64,000 nt of DNA, from the NCBI RefSeq assembly GCF_014284235.1, contig NZ_JACOGD010000002.1, positions 496,001-560,000 on the forward strand. Reading direction: 5' to 3'. Shown one piece after another: positions 1 through 8,362 of the stretch (position 1 is the stretch's first letter; each line of letters begins with the position of its first letter). This DNA is from Cognatundibacterium curvum. Its GTDB lineage: Bacteria; Pseudomonadota; Gammaproteobacteria; Burkholderiales; Burkholderiaceae_D. The position numbers and the translations under genes were made by a program. The notes under the pieces were generated by a model. The model was not told the origin of the DNA and searched no databases. It saw only the letters and a program-made list of their open reading frames with translations.

Positions 1-1516
<1,516 letters not shown>

Positions 1517-2125
1517 ATGAAACTCTTAGGCTCTACGACCAGTCCATTTGTGCGAAAAGTCCGTGTTGTTCTGGCGGAAAAAAAACTCGACTACAGTTTT
1601 ATCCTTGAAAACGTATGGGCGGCAGACACGACCATTCAGCAGTCCAATCCTTTGGGGAAAGTTCCTTGTCTGCTGATGGAAGATGGCGCGGTGATGTTTG
1701 ATTCACGCGTGATTGTGGAGTATCTGGATACCCTGACGCCGGTTGGCAAGCTGATTCCTGCGCTCGGCCGCGAACGTGCTGGTGTGAAGTGCTGGGAAGC
1801 GCTGGCCGATGGCGTGCTGGATGCGGCTATTCTGATCCGTCTGGAAAAAACCTTGCGTCCGGTGGAGCAGCAAAATGAAGAGTGGATACAGCGCCAGTGG
1901 AGTAAGGTGCATGCCGGTTTGAAAACCATGTCGGCTGATTTGGGCGAAGCGACTTTCTGCGCAGGCAATCATTTGACGCTGGCCGATATCAGCGTAGCCT
2001 GCACCTTGGGATGGCTGAGTTTCCGTTTCCCTGAAATCGACTGGCGTACGGATTATCCGAATTTGGCCAAATTGTTCGATAAACTGTCTGAGCGTCCTTC
2101 GTTTAAGGACACGATTCCACACTGA
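1517..2125 (+). CDS. Glutathione S-transferase family protein
   Basis: Cytosolic glutathione S-transferase of 202 residues, the normal two-domain size. The N-terminal thioredoxin-like domain (about residues 1-76) carries the SPFVRKVR segment at 9-16, where Ser9 is the likely catalytic residue, the cis-proline segment GKVPCL near 48-53, and the acidic/serine pair FDS that contacts glutathione. The helical C-terminal domain includes the conserved LTLADISVACTL helix. It resembles the YibF-like branch of stress-associated GSTs; the substrate cannot be predicted. The gene stands alone and ends in a terminator shared with bfr, which converges from the other side. Confidence 0.9.
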   Translation: MKLLGSTTSPFVRKVRVVLAEKKLDYSFILENVWAADTTIQQSNPLGKVPCLLMEDGAVMFDSRVIVEYLDTLTPVGKLIPALGRERAGVKCWEALADGVLDAAILIRLEKTLRPVEQQNEEWIQRQWSKVHAGLKTMSADLGEATFCAGNHLTLADISVACTLGWLSFRFPEIDWRTDYPNLAKLFDKLSERPSFKDTIPH

Positions 2126-2158
2126 AGCAGGCTATGCGCCACGCAGCGGTGTAAAAGT

Positions 2159-2194
2159 AAAAAGGGATGGCCTCGCGGCGCATCCCTTTTTTTT
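2159..2194. terminator. Bidirectional intrinsic terminator (GST / bfr)
   Basis: An inverted repeat of AAAAGGGATG and CATCCCTTTT around an 11-base loop, with A-rich and T-rich flanks on the two sides, lies between two convergent genes. It should terminate transcription from both directions and overlaps the bfr stop codon. Confidence 0.85.
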
Positions 2195-2669
2195 ATTCCT
2201 CAGCAGACAACTGGGATTGCAGATAATTCTGGATACCGATTTTCTCTATCAGTTCTATCTGGGTTTCCAGCCAGTCTATATGTTCTTCGGTGTCTTCCAA
2301 TATCATCTGGAATAAATCGCGCGATACATAATCGCTGCAAGCTTCACTGGTGGCGATGCCTTCTTTCACGGTTTTTTGTGCAGCTTGTTCCAGCTTCAGA
2401 TCGCACTGCAGCATTTCCAGTGTTTCTTCGCCTATCATCAGCTTATGCAGGGCTTGCAGGTTAGGTAAGCCGCCCAGCATCAGGATGCGGTCTATCAGCT
2501 TGTCCGCATGCTTCATTTCGCCTATGGATTCCTGGTATTCTTTTTTCGCAATCTTTTCAAACCCCCAGTGCTTATACATGCGCGCATGCAGGAAGTATTG
2601 GTTGATTGCACTCAATTCATTGGTTAACTGCGCATTGAGCAGTTTGATGACTTTGGCATCGCCTTTCAT
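2193..2669 (-). CDS. bfr: Bacterioferritin
   Basis: Haem-containing ferritin that oxidises Fe(II) at a di-iron site and stores the mineral core in a 24-subunit shell. I start it at ATG 2669 (MKGDAKVIKLLN), giving the standard 158 residues, because GAAAGGAAAG sits just upstream; a longer frame exists but lacks this site. Haem ligand Met52 and ferroxidase residues Glu18, Glu51, His54, Glu94 and His130 align in place. Position 127, glutamate in E. coli Bfr, reads as threonine in the segment ILEDTEEH. It is the last gene of the iron operon hemP-unknown-bfd-tonB-bfr, which fits iron loading and release together with Bfd. Confidence 0.95.
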   Translation of the reverse strand: MKGDAKVIKLLNAQLTNELSAINQYFLHARMYKHWGFEKIAKKEYQESIGEMKHADKLIDRILMLGGLPNLQALHKLMIGEETLEMLQCDLKLEQAAQKTVKEGIATSEACSDYVSRDLFQMILEDTEEHIDWLETQIELIEKIGIQNYLQSQLSAEE

Positions 2670-2743
2670 TTTCTTTCCTTTCGTAAACGGAACTGGCCCA
2701 CGCTCACATGATAGCAAGCGCGGGCCAGTGTATGTGGGAAATA

Positions 2744-3424
2744 TCAGGAATCCAGCGAGAAATGGATAGTTGCGGTAGCGATCATCGCCAGTGCTTTGCC
2801 ATCTTCATGATAAGGCTTAAACACCGCACGCATGATGGCGACTCTGGCAGCATCATCCAGCCTTGGGAAACCGGAAGACTGATGGACTTCAATTTTCTCA
2901 GCCTGACCTTTGTCATTGACCAGTACCCGCATCACAACTTTGCCTTCTTCTCCCATACGACGTGACAGCGAAGGATATTCAGGACGCGGTGGGCGCAGAT
3001 ATTCGACCGCGCTGACGGATTTCGGTGTGGCTGGCGCAGGTGGTGTTGGCGTCGCACTGACCACCGCCGGTGCCTCGGTCTTAGGCGGAGGCGGTGCATC
3101 ATTGACCACCGCAGTAATGCTGTGTGACGTAACCGGAGTATTGACAACTGGGGTAGGGATCACAGGCAGATGGATTTCCGGCTGTTTCAGGCTGACCGGT
3201 TTCTCGATGATTTTTGCCGGTGGCGGTGTGACTTGTTTTTCCGGCTGCACAAAGGTCATCACGACCTCTTCCGGAATGACCTTGACCACATGTGAAATCA
3301 GGCCATTTTGCAGCGCATAGAATAAGGCAGCGTGTGCCATTACGATGCCTGCCATGGGCAAGAAACGACGCCAGGATGTAGTTTGACCAGACAGGGAGAA
3401 CTCAGAATTCATGACGGCATTCAT
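2744..3424 (-). CDS. tonB: TonB energy transducer
   Basis: Inner-membrane protein that passes proton-motive energy from ExbB/ExbD to outer-membrane TonB-dependent receptors. The 226 residues show a short cytoplasmic N-terminus, one membrane anchor at about 22-44, a proline-rich periplasmic spacer (60-140, with PPPAK and PPPPK runs) and a C-terminal TonB domain starting at YPSLSRRMGEEGKVVMRV. Its ATG overlaps the bfd stop codon by four bases (ATGA), so it is translationally coupled to bfd. No exbB or exbD is nearby, so it must borrow these from elsewhere. A GC-rich hairpin with no T tract (arms 2692-2699 and 2722-2729) separates it from bfr. Confidence 0.95.
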   Translation of the reverse strand: MNAVMNSEFSLSGQTTSWRRFLPMAGIVMAHAALFYALQNGLISHVVKVIPEEVVMTFVQPEKQVTPPPAKIIEKPVSLKQPEIHLPVIPTPVVNTPVTSHSITAVVNDAPPPPKTEAPAVVSATPTPPAPATPKSVSAVEYLRPPRPEYPSLSRRMGEEGKVVMRVLVNDKGQAEKIEVHQSSGFPRLDDAARVAIMRAVFKPYHEDGKALAMIATATIHFSLDS

Positions 3425-3657
3425 GCTGGCATGGCCTCAGATGGCATCTGCAATTTGTGCAGCAAGATTTGTAAGCCGGATTGCGGTGCGGGTTGCTGCG
3501 CGCATTCGCGCAATACCTGACGCGCACAACCTGCACATTTGCCACAGCAGGTGCCGACTTCCAGATTGTCACGGATAGCGGCGAAAGTCGTCATGCCTGC
3601 ATCGTAGGCACGCTGTATCTTTTTCTCTGACACGTTATGGCAAACACAAACTATCAT
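3421..3657 (-). CDS. bfd: Bacterioferritin-associated ferredoxin
   Basis: Small [2Fe-2S] protein that reduces the ferric core of bacterioferritin to mobilise iron. I start it at ATG 3657 (MIVCVCHNVSEKKI), 78 residues, rather than at the longer in-frame start. The four expected cluster ligands are Cys4, Cys6, Cys38 and Cys41 in MIVCVC and GTCCGKCAGC. The C-terminus is slightly longer than the classical 64-residue Bfd and ends by overlapping tonB by four bases. Its placement with bfr and tonB supports a role in iron release. Confidence 0.95.
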   Translation of the reverse strand: MIVCVCHNVSEKKIQRAYDAGMTTFAAIRDNLEVGTCCGKCAGCARQVLRECAQQPAPQSGLQILLHKLQMPSEAMPA

Positions 3658-3686
3658 GCAGTCCTCACTGGCTTGTTGCTTTAGGT

Positions 3687-4010
3687 TCAGGCATTTCCCG
3701 GTGTGAGCCAGGAAAAGCGTTTTAATTTGCTGGGTGGTGGCAGATGCTGATCGATCAGCCCTGCCCATTGTTCCGATAACTGCTGGCACGTCGCTCTGAC
3801 CACGGGTGCTAAATCAGGCAACTCAGACAGAGCTTTCAAATGGCGCTCTATCACTGCTGCCAGCTTCAGGCAAGCCTGGTCTTTATCTGCTGCATTGGCG
3901 TTCACGCTGTAATGCGACATCAGATGCAATACGGCGGATACCAATAAATCAGGCTGGGTCGAGCTGCGCTCAGTGGCCGCTGCTGCCTGGGTCAGAGGTT
4001 CATACGTCAT
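3687..4010 (-). CDS. Uncharacterised small protein in the haem/iron operon
   Basis: A 107-residue soluble, mostly helical protein I do not recognise. It has no signal peptide, membrane segment or metal motif; two cysteines (in DQACLKL and RATCQQL) are too few for a cluster. The start at 4010 (MTYEPLTQ) is preceded by a GGAGAAAT ribosome site. It lies between hemP and bfd in the same direction with short gaps, so it is very probably co-transcribed and Fur-controlled. Small helical proteins of this kind often accompany hemP in betaproteobacteria, but no function can be assigned from the sequence. Confidence 0.75.
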   Translation of the reverse strand: MTYEPLTQAAAATERSSTQPDLLVSAVLHLMSHYSVNANAADKDQACLKLAAVIERHLKALSELPDLAPVVRATCQQLSEQWAGLIDQHLPPPSKLKRFSWLTPGNA

Positions 4011-4087
4011 GGCATTTCTCCATTGAAGGGTATGGTGTCCGACTGGCTGCGAGGGGGAGTCTCACTGGCTGGCTGACCATGCCTGGC

Positions 4088-4282
4088 TCATGCTGTCAAA
4101 ATCAACTTATTCAATTGGGTGACACGCAGGCGGTAAATCCGGCCTTCGTGATCGATTTCTAACTCGCGCGACTGTTGCATCAGTTCCTGGCTTTTCAGAC
4201 GTGGAACAGGCTTGCCATGGACGCTATGCACTTTGGCTGGCAGGGCGGCGGCAAGTGGATTTGTTGTATCAAATTCAGCCAT
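4088..4282 (-). CDS. hemP: Hemin uptake protein HemP
   Basis: Short HemP/HmuP family protein, known as an activator or accessory factor for haem-receptor expression in Burkholderiales relatives. The C-terminus has the family signature: a serine/leucine-rich turn, then LEIDHEGRIYRLRVTQLNKLILT. I start it at ATG 4282, 64 residues, because GGAG lies five bases upstream; a GTG two codons earlier would leave no room for that site. It is the first gene of the iron operon and lies directly behind a Fur-box-like dyad. The cognate haem receptor is not in this window. Confidence 0.92.
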   Translation of the reverse strand: MAEFDTTNPLAAALPAKVHSVHGKPVPRLKSQELMQQSRELEIDHEGRIYRLRVTQLNKLILTA

Positions 4283-4293
4283 ATTCACTCCGG

Positions 4294-4326
4294 TAATCTA
4301 AACGAGAACAATTCTTATTTAGATTA
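4294..4326 (-). promoter_or_regulatory. Probable Fur box within a 33-bp dyad before hemP
   Basis: Perfect 9-base arms TAATCTAAA (4294-4302) and TTTAGATTA (4318-4326) enclose a core that, on the hemP strand, reads AATAAGAATTGTTCTCGTT. This resembles the 19-base Fur consensus with its AGAAT-n-ATTCT symmetry. It lies 12-44 bases before the hemP start, a position suited to iron-dependent repression of hemP-bfd-tonB-bfr. The outer arms could also fold in the mRNA leader. Confidence 0.7.
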
Positions 4327-4418
4327 TTGTGTAAACCCGAAAAATTTGCAAGCGATTTTCTATCGCAGGAATAGAAATTCACTATCTCTTGTGTAATCGC
4401 AAACGAAGCAGGCAATTT

Positions 4419-4518
4419 GGACTTACGCAAAACCGCCCCAGCGGCGTTATGGCTCCTTGTCGTACACTGCGTACTGCCTGCGTCGCCATGCCTTGCCGGG
4501 ACAATTTTGCGTAAGTCC
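4419..4518. repeat. 100-bp palindromic dispersed repeat, copy A
   Basis: Exactly 100 bases bounded by perfect 14-base terminal inverted repeats (GGACTTACGCAAAA and its complement), with further internal symmetry so that most of it can fold as one long hairpin. It is about 95% identical (5 differences) to the inverse of 8245-8344. It contains no gene and no clear target-site duplication. It lies between the hemP promoter and the psd terminator. It is best described as a MITE-like or REP-like element. Confidence 0.85.
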
Positions 4519-4523
4519 TGGTA

Positions 4524-4551
4524 ATAAAAAAACCCACGCTATGCGTGGGTT
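4524..4551 (-). terminator. Intrinsic terminator of psd
   Basis: Arms AACCCACGC (4531-4539) and GCGTGGGTT (4543-4551) flank a 3-base loop. On the reverse strand the hairpin is followed by seven T residues. It lies 26 bases past the psd stop codon. Confidence 0.85.
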
Positions 4552-4576
4552 CGTGTCTTTAGCCTTGGTAAGCCGC

Positions 4577-5431
4577 TTATTGTGTGGTCTGGCGATCTGC
4601 CATTTTTTCACCCAGGCGTACCGGCCGGGCGGCATCCCACTCCGTATTAATAGTCACAGTGGCAGGCGGGAATAACAACACTACTGTCGAACCCAGCAGG
4701 AAGCGTCCCATTTCTTCACCCTTTTTGAGCAGGATTTGTTGGGCAGAGTAATCCCATTCCTGGATGTGACCCGGGCGCGGAGGATTGACCACGCCATGCC
4801 AGACCGTGGCCATACTGCCAACGATGGTGGCACCGACCAGCACCAGCACGAAGGGGCCGAACTCAGATTCAAAATGGCAGACGACGCGTTCATTCCTGGC
4901 GAATAAGCCCGGCACACCGCGCGCCGTGGTTGGGTTGACCGAAAACAGATCGCCCGGTACATACACCATGCGCTGCAGCTTTGCATCGCAAGGCATATGA
5001 ATACGATGGTAGTCACGCGGGCTCAGGTAAATGGTGGCGAAGTGGCCATCCGTATATCGTGCAGCGGCCTGACTGTCTCCGGCCAGCAAAGCGGTGGTCG
5101 AGTAATTGTGACCTTTGGCCTGGAAAATCTGATCTTTTTCAATCGGTCCGAACTGGCTGATGGCGCCATCCACCGGGCAGACCCAGTCTGATTTCGCGAG
5201 AGGGCGGGCGCCGGCTTTCAATTCACGTGTGAAAAACTCATTGAAGGAGGCGTAACTGCTGAGGTCGGAATTTTTTGCTTCCTCCATGTTCACCTGATAT
5301 TTGCCAGCAAACCAGCTGATCAGATGTGTCGTCAGCTTACCTGCGCGGGCATTGGCAATCCTGCCAGCGAAACGGGTCAGAGCAAGTTTAGGCAGCAGAT
5401 ATTGAGGAAGAACGGCAAGTCGATCAGACAC
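4577..5431 (-). CDS. psd: Phosphatidylserine decarboxylase proenzyme
   Basis: Inner-membrane-associated enzyme that converts phosphatidylserine to phosphatidylethanolamine, the main zwitterionic lipid. At 284 residues it is a full-length bacterial Psd. It has the FTRELKAGARP and CPVDGAISQFG segments, YLSPRDYHRIHMP, and the self-cleavage site LGST, where Ser248 becomes the pyruvoyl prosthetic group after cleavage between Gly247 and Ser248. The residues after the cleavage site form the small alpha chain (about 37 residues). It is a single-gene unit with its own terminator. Confidence 0.96.
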   Translation of the reverse strand: MSDRLAVLPQYLLPKLALTRFAGRIANARAGKLTTHLISWFAGKYQVNMEEAKNSDLSSYASFNEFFTRELKAGARPLAKSDWVCPVDGAISQFGPIEKDQIFQAKGHNYSTTALLAGDSQAAARYTDGHFATIYLSPRDYHRIHMPCDAKLQRMVYVPGDLFSVNPTTARGVPGLFARNERVVCHFESEFGPFVLVLVGATIVGSMATVWHGVVNPPRPGHIQEWDYSAQQILLKKGEEMGRFLLGSTVVLLFPPATVTINTEWDAARPVRLGEKMADRQTTQ

Positions 5432-5590
5432 AGTGGAAACCCCTGAAATGAATTGGTCGGGAATTATAACGTTGTGCCGTGATAGCGACTATGATTTGTT
5501 CATGCTGCAACGCAGATCGGCCTGGTTTTTGACTGCGGTCGCAAACGTATGACACATGCACTTCACGAGTTTGCGGTATACTTGCATCTT

Positions 5591-5628
5591 GATAGTTAAA
5601 TTAAATCAAGTTGATAAATTTAATTATC
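5591..5628 (+). promoter_or_regulatory. Candidate OxyR-type dyad upstream of ahpC
   Basis: AT-rich inverted repeat GATAGTTAAATT (5591-5602) and AATTTAATTATC (5617-5628), 11 of 12 bases symmetric, lies about 75 bases before ahpC. ATAG-type quarter sites and dyad symmetry are typical of LysR-type OxyR sites, and ahpC is a classical OxyR target. The fit to the full ATAG/CTAT spacing is only partial, so the assignment is tentative. The rest of the psd-ahpC gap shows nothing else clear. Confidence 0.4.
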
Positions 5629-5703
5629 TTTGTAAATGTTGCGCATGATATTAAGATACGCACATTCCCATTCAACAAGACTTTCAACCACGAAGGAAAC
5701 GCT

Positions 5704-6267
5704 ATGTCTCTGATCAATACAACTGTTAAACCATTCAAAGCAACCGCTTACCACAACGGCAAATTCATTCCGGTTTCCAGCGAAGATCTGGCTGGCAAAT
5801 GGTCGGTATTCGTGTTCTACCCAGCAGACTTCACGTTTGTTTGCCCAACAGAACTGGGCGACCTGGCTGATCACTACGAAGAATTCAAAAAGCTGGGCGT
5901 AGAAATCTACTCTGTTTCTACTGACACACATTTCACACACAAAGCATGGCACGACACATCTGACACCATCGGCAAAATCCAGTACCCAATGCTGGCTGAT
6001 CCTACACTGCAGATTTCCCGTAACTTCGAAGTACTGATCGAAGAAGAAGGCCTGGCGCTGCGCGGTACTTTCGTCGTGAATCCAGCTGGCGAAATCAAAG
6101 TGATGGAAGTGCATGACAACGGTATCGGCCGCGATGCAAAAGAATTGCTGCGTAAAGTACAAGCTGCACAATACGTAGCGAGCCATCCAGGTGAAGTTTG
6201 CCCTGCAAAATGGACACCAGGCGCGGAAACACTGACACCATCCCTGGATCTGGTCGGTAAGATCTAA
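5704..6267 (+). CDS. ahpC: Alkyl hydroperoxide reductase subunit C (peroxiredoxin)
   Basis: Typical 2-Cys peroxiredoxin that reduces H2O2 and organic hydroperoxides in the cytoplasm. Start at ATG 5704 ([11 protein letters not shown]), 187 residues, with AAGGAAA just upstream; an upstream in-frame extension lacks a ribosome site and is not part of AhpC. Peroxidatic Cys47 is in FTFVCPTE and resolving Cys166 in GEVCPAKW, both conserved. The very uniform codon choice suggests high expression. The partner reductase AhpF follows 244 bases downstream, past a region that can fold extensively. Confidence 0.97.
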   Translation: MSLINTTVKPFKATAYHNGKFIPVSSEDLAGKWSVFVFYPADFTFVCPTELGDLADHYEEFKKLGVEIYSVSTDTHFTHKAWHDTSDTIGKIQYPMLADPTLQISRNFEVLIEEEGLALRGTFVVNPAGEIKVMEVHDNGIGRDAKELLRKVQAAQYVASHPGEVCPAKWTPGAETLTPSLDLVGKI

Positions 6268-6302
6268 ATTCTGATCAAGTAATACCTTACTTAAGCAGGA
6301 TT

Positions 6303-6386
6303 CCTCAGCGCCGCATTTCCTGTACCGCGACAAACTGGCTGCAGTCAGCCGGTTTGCCAGCAGCGGCGCTGAGGAGCTATACAGCT
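6303..6386 (+). ncRNA. Structured intercistronic RNA between ahpC and ahpF
   Basis: Nested complementary arms: CCTCAGCGCCGC (6303-6314) pairs perfectly with GCGGCGCTGAGG (6362-6373) and encloses a second stem, AAACTGGCTG with CAGCCGGTTT (6332-6341 and 6346-6355). A small hairpin GAGCTATACAGCTC follows at 6373-6386. There is no T tract, so it does not look like a simple terminator. It may be a processing or stability element that lets ahpC exceed ahpF in expression. Confidence 0.55.
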
Positions 6387-6511
6387 CTAAAAAACAGGAA
6401 ACACAAGACGACCCCAGCGGCCTGATGGCTCGCGATGCTGAGTGCTTTTGATGCACCTCCGTGATAGCCAGCCCTGGACCTCATTTTCTTCATTCCTGAG
6501 AAAGAAGCATC

Positions 6512-8059
6512 ATGTTAGACAATACGCTCAAAACGCAATTAAAAGCTTACTTAGAACGCCTGACCCGTCCGCTGCAATTAGTGGCATCGCTGGATGACAG
6601 TGATAAGTCCAGGGAAATGCACGAGCTGCTGCGCGAGATCGCTGAGTTGTCTGACAAAATTTCCGTGGTCGAACAACGCGATAATGCAGAACGCAAACCT
6701 TCGTTTGCGATCACCTCCCCGGGACAGGCGATTTCCCTGCGTTTTGCAGGCATCCCTATGGGACATGAATTTACCTCGCTGGTACTGGCTTTGCTGCAGA
6801 CCGGCGGCCATCCGCCGAAAGTCGACGCGGATGTAATACAGCAAATACAGCAGCTCGATGGCGATTTTCATTTCGAGACTTATATCTCCCTGAGCTGCCA
6901 GAACTGCCCTGAAGTCGTTCAGTCACTCAATCTGATGGCGGTACTGAATCCGCGTATTAAGTCGGTCACGATAGACGGCGCGCTGTTTCAGAGCGAAGTC
7001 GAACAGCGTCAGATCATGGCGGTGCCGACGGTGTATCTGAACGGTCAGGTCTTCGGTCAGGGTCGTATGTCGGTAGAAGAAATACTGGCTAAACTCGATA
7101 CCGGTGCGACTCAGCGTGCGGCAGAAAAACTGAATGCCAAAGCGCCTTACGATGTACTGATCGTCGGTGGTGGCCCGGCTGGCGCAGCGGCAGCGATTTA
7201 TGCTGCCCGTAAAGGCATACGTACCGGCGTGGTGGCTGAGCGTTTCGGCGGTCAGGTGCTGGATACGATGTCGATAGAAAACTTTGTTTCCGTGACTGAG
7301 ACCGAAGGACCGAAATTTGCGGCCGCACTCGAACAGCATGTGAAAACCTATGACGTTGAAATCAGCAATCTGCAACGTGCAGAAAAGCTGATACAAAAAG
7401 ATGGTATGACGGAAGTGCAGTTAGCCAGCGGCGCAACGCTGAAAGCAAAAAGCGTGATCCTGGCAACTGGTGCGCGCTGGCGCGAAGTGAACGTGCCCGG
7501 TGAAAAAGAATACCGTAACCACGGTGTGGCTTACTGCCCACATTGCGATGGCCCGCTGTTTAAAGGCAAGCGCGTAGCAGTAATTGGTGGTGGTAACTCA
7601 GGCGTGGAAGCGGCAATCGATTTGGCCGGTATCGTCAGCCATGTCACCTTGCTCGAATTTGCCGCAGAATTACGTGCCGATGCCGTTTTGCAGCGCAAGT
7701 TACATAGCTTGCCGAATGTGACCGTGATCACCCAGGCGCAAACCAGCGAGATCCATGGCGATGGCCAGAAAGTGAATGGCATCAGTTATAAAAACCGTAG
7801 CGATGACAGTATCCACCGCATAGATCTGGAAGGTGTATTTGTACAGATCGGTCTGGTGCCGAATACGGAATGGCTGAAAGATACGCTGAATCTGTCACGC
7901 CATGGTGAAATTGAAGTTGATGTACGTGGCCAGACTTCGCTGCCAGGCGTGTTTGCCGCAGGCGATGTGACGACTGTGCCTTACAAACAAATCGTCATTG
8001 CGGTTGGTGAAGGTGCGAAAGCTGCACTCAGTGCTTTTGATCACCTGATCCGCCAATAA
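6512..8059 (+). CDS. ahpF: Alkyl hydroperoxide reductase subunit F
   Basis: Flavoprotein disulfide reductase that passes electrons from NADH through FAD to oxidised AhpC. At 515 residues it is full length. The N-terminal double-thioredoxin domain has the redox pair Cys129-Cys132 (SCQNC). The FAD-binding [10 protein letters not shown] motif is near residue 220. The thioredoxin-reductase-like pair is Cys342-Cys345 (CPHC), the NADH motif is [10 protein letters not shown], and the FAD C-terminal motif is GVFAAGDVT. It forms a functional pair with ahpC upstream and ends in two successive hairpins. Confidence 0.97.
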   Translation: MLDNTLKTQLKAYLERLTRPLQLVASLDDSDKSREMHELLREIAELSDKISVVEQRDNAERKPSFAITSPGQAISLRFAGIPMGHEFTSLVLALLQTGGHPPKVDADVIQQIQQLDGDFHFETYISLSCQNCPEVVQSLNLMAVLNPRIKSVTIDGALFQSEVEQRQIMAVPTVYLNGQVFGQGRMSVEEILAKLDTGATQRAAEKLNAKAPYDVLIVGGGPAGAAAAIYAARKGIRTGVVAERFGGQVLDTMSIENFVSVTETEGPKFAAALEQHVKTYDVEISNLQRAEKLIQKDGMTEVQLASGATLKAKSVILATGARWREVNVPGEKEYRNHGVAYCPHCDGPLFKGKRVAVIGGGNSGVEAAIDLAGIVSHVTLLEFAAELRADAVLQRKLHSLPNVTVITQAQTSEIHGDGQKVNGISYKNRSDDSIHRIDLEGVFVQIGLVPNTEWLKDTLNLSRHGEIEVDVRGQTSLPGVFAAGDVTTVPYKQIVIAVGEGAKAALSAFDHLIRQ

Positions 8060-8072
8060 ACCTATCCACTCA

Positions 8073-8146
8073 GTCAGCCCTGATCACACGCGGGGCTGAC
8101 TTCTGCCCCGGTTTTCCATTGAGTTGGAGACCGGGGTTTTTTTATT
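8073..8146 (+). terminator. Terminator region downstream of ahpF
   Basis: A first hairpin GTCAGCCC/GGGCTGAC (8073-8080, 8093-8100) is followed by a strong one, CCCCGGT...ACCGGGG (8106-8112, 8130-8136), ending in seven T residues. The second is a textbook intrinsic terminator. The roughly 300 bases from ahpF to the next gene hold only this, an AT-rich stretch, and repeat copy B. Confidence 0.88.
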
Positions 8147-8244
8147 TTGGGCGTGATATTCGTCAGATTGAACGTGTCTTAAATTACAATAAAGTATGAT
8201 TGCTAAATAAATAATTGTTATAATGTGTAACTTATATAACAATG

Positions 8245-8344
8245 GGACTTGCGCAAAATTGTCCCGGCAAGGCTTGGCGACGCAGGCAGTACGCATAGTA
8301 CGACAAGGAGCCATAACGCCGCTGGGGCAGTTTTGCGTAAGTCC
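8245..8344. repeat. 100-bp palindromic dispersed repeat, copy B
   Basis: Inverted relative to copy A at 4419-4518, same 100-base length, 5 mismatches. Its terminal inverted repeats have one mismatch (GGACTTGCGCAAAA versus the complement of TTTTGCGTAAGTCC). It ends only 18 bases before the start of the next gene, so it probably lies within that gene's promoter or leader. Confidence 0.85.
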
Positions 8345-8362
8345 TAAACAATTTGTTTGGCT

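Noticed and set aside
2910-3320. Forward frame of 136 codons rich in Gly, Thr and Val opposite tonB
   Set aside because: It is the antisense of the proline-rich TonB spacer, whose codons read as Gly/Thr on the other strand. No start signal.
5620-6456. Long reverse open frame (278 codons) opposite ahpC
   Set aside because: It lies antisense to a clear peroxiredoxin gene, is rich in Cys, Phe and Arg as chance frames are, and has no ribosome site. It is a codon-bias shadow.
6400-6480. Another possible repeat remnant (CCCCAGCGGCCTGATGGCTC)
   Set aside because: Partial similarity to the centre of the 100-bp element, but no ends, so it cannot be called a copy.
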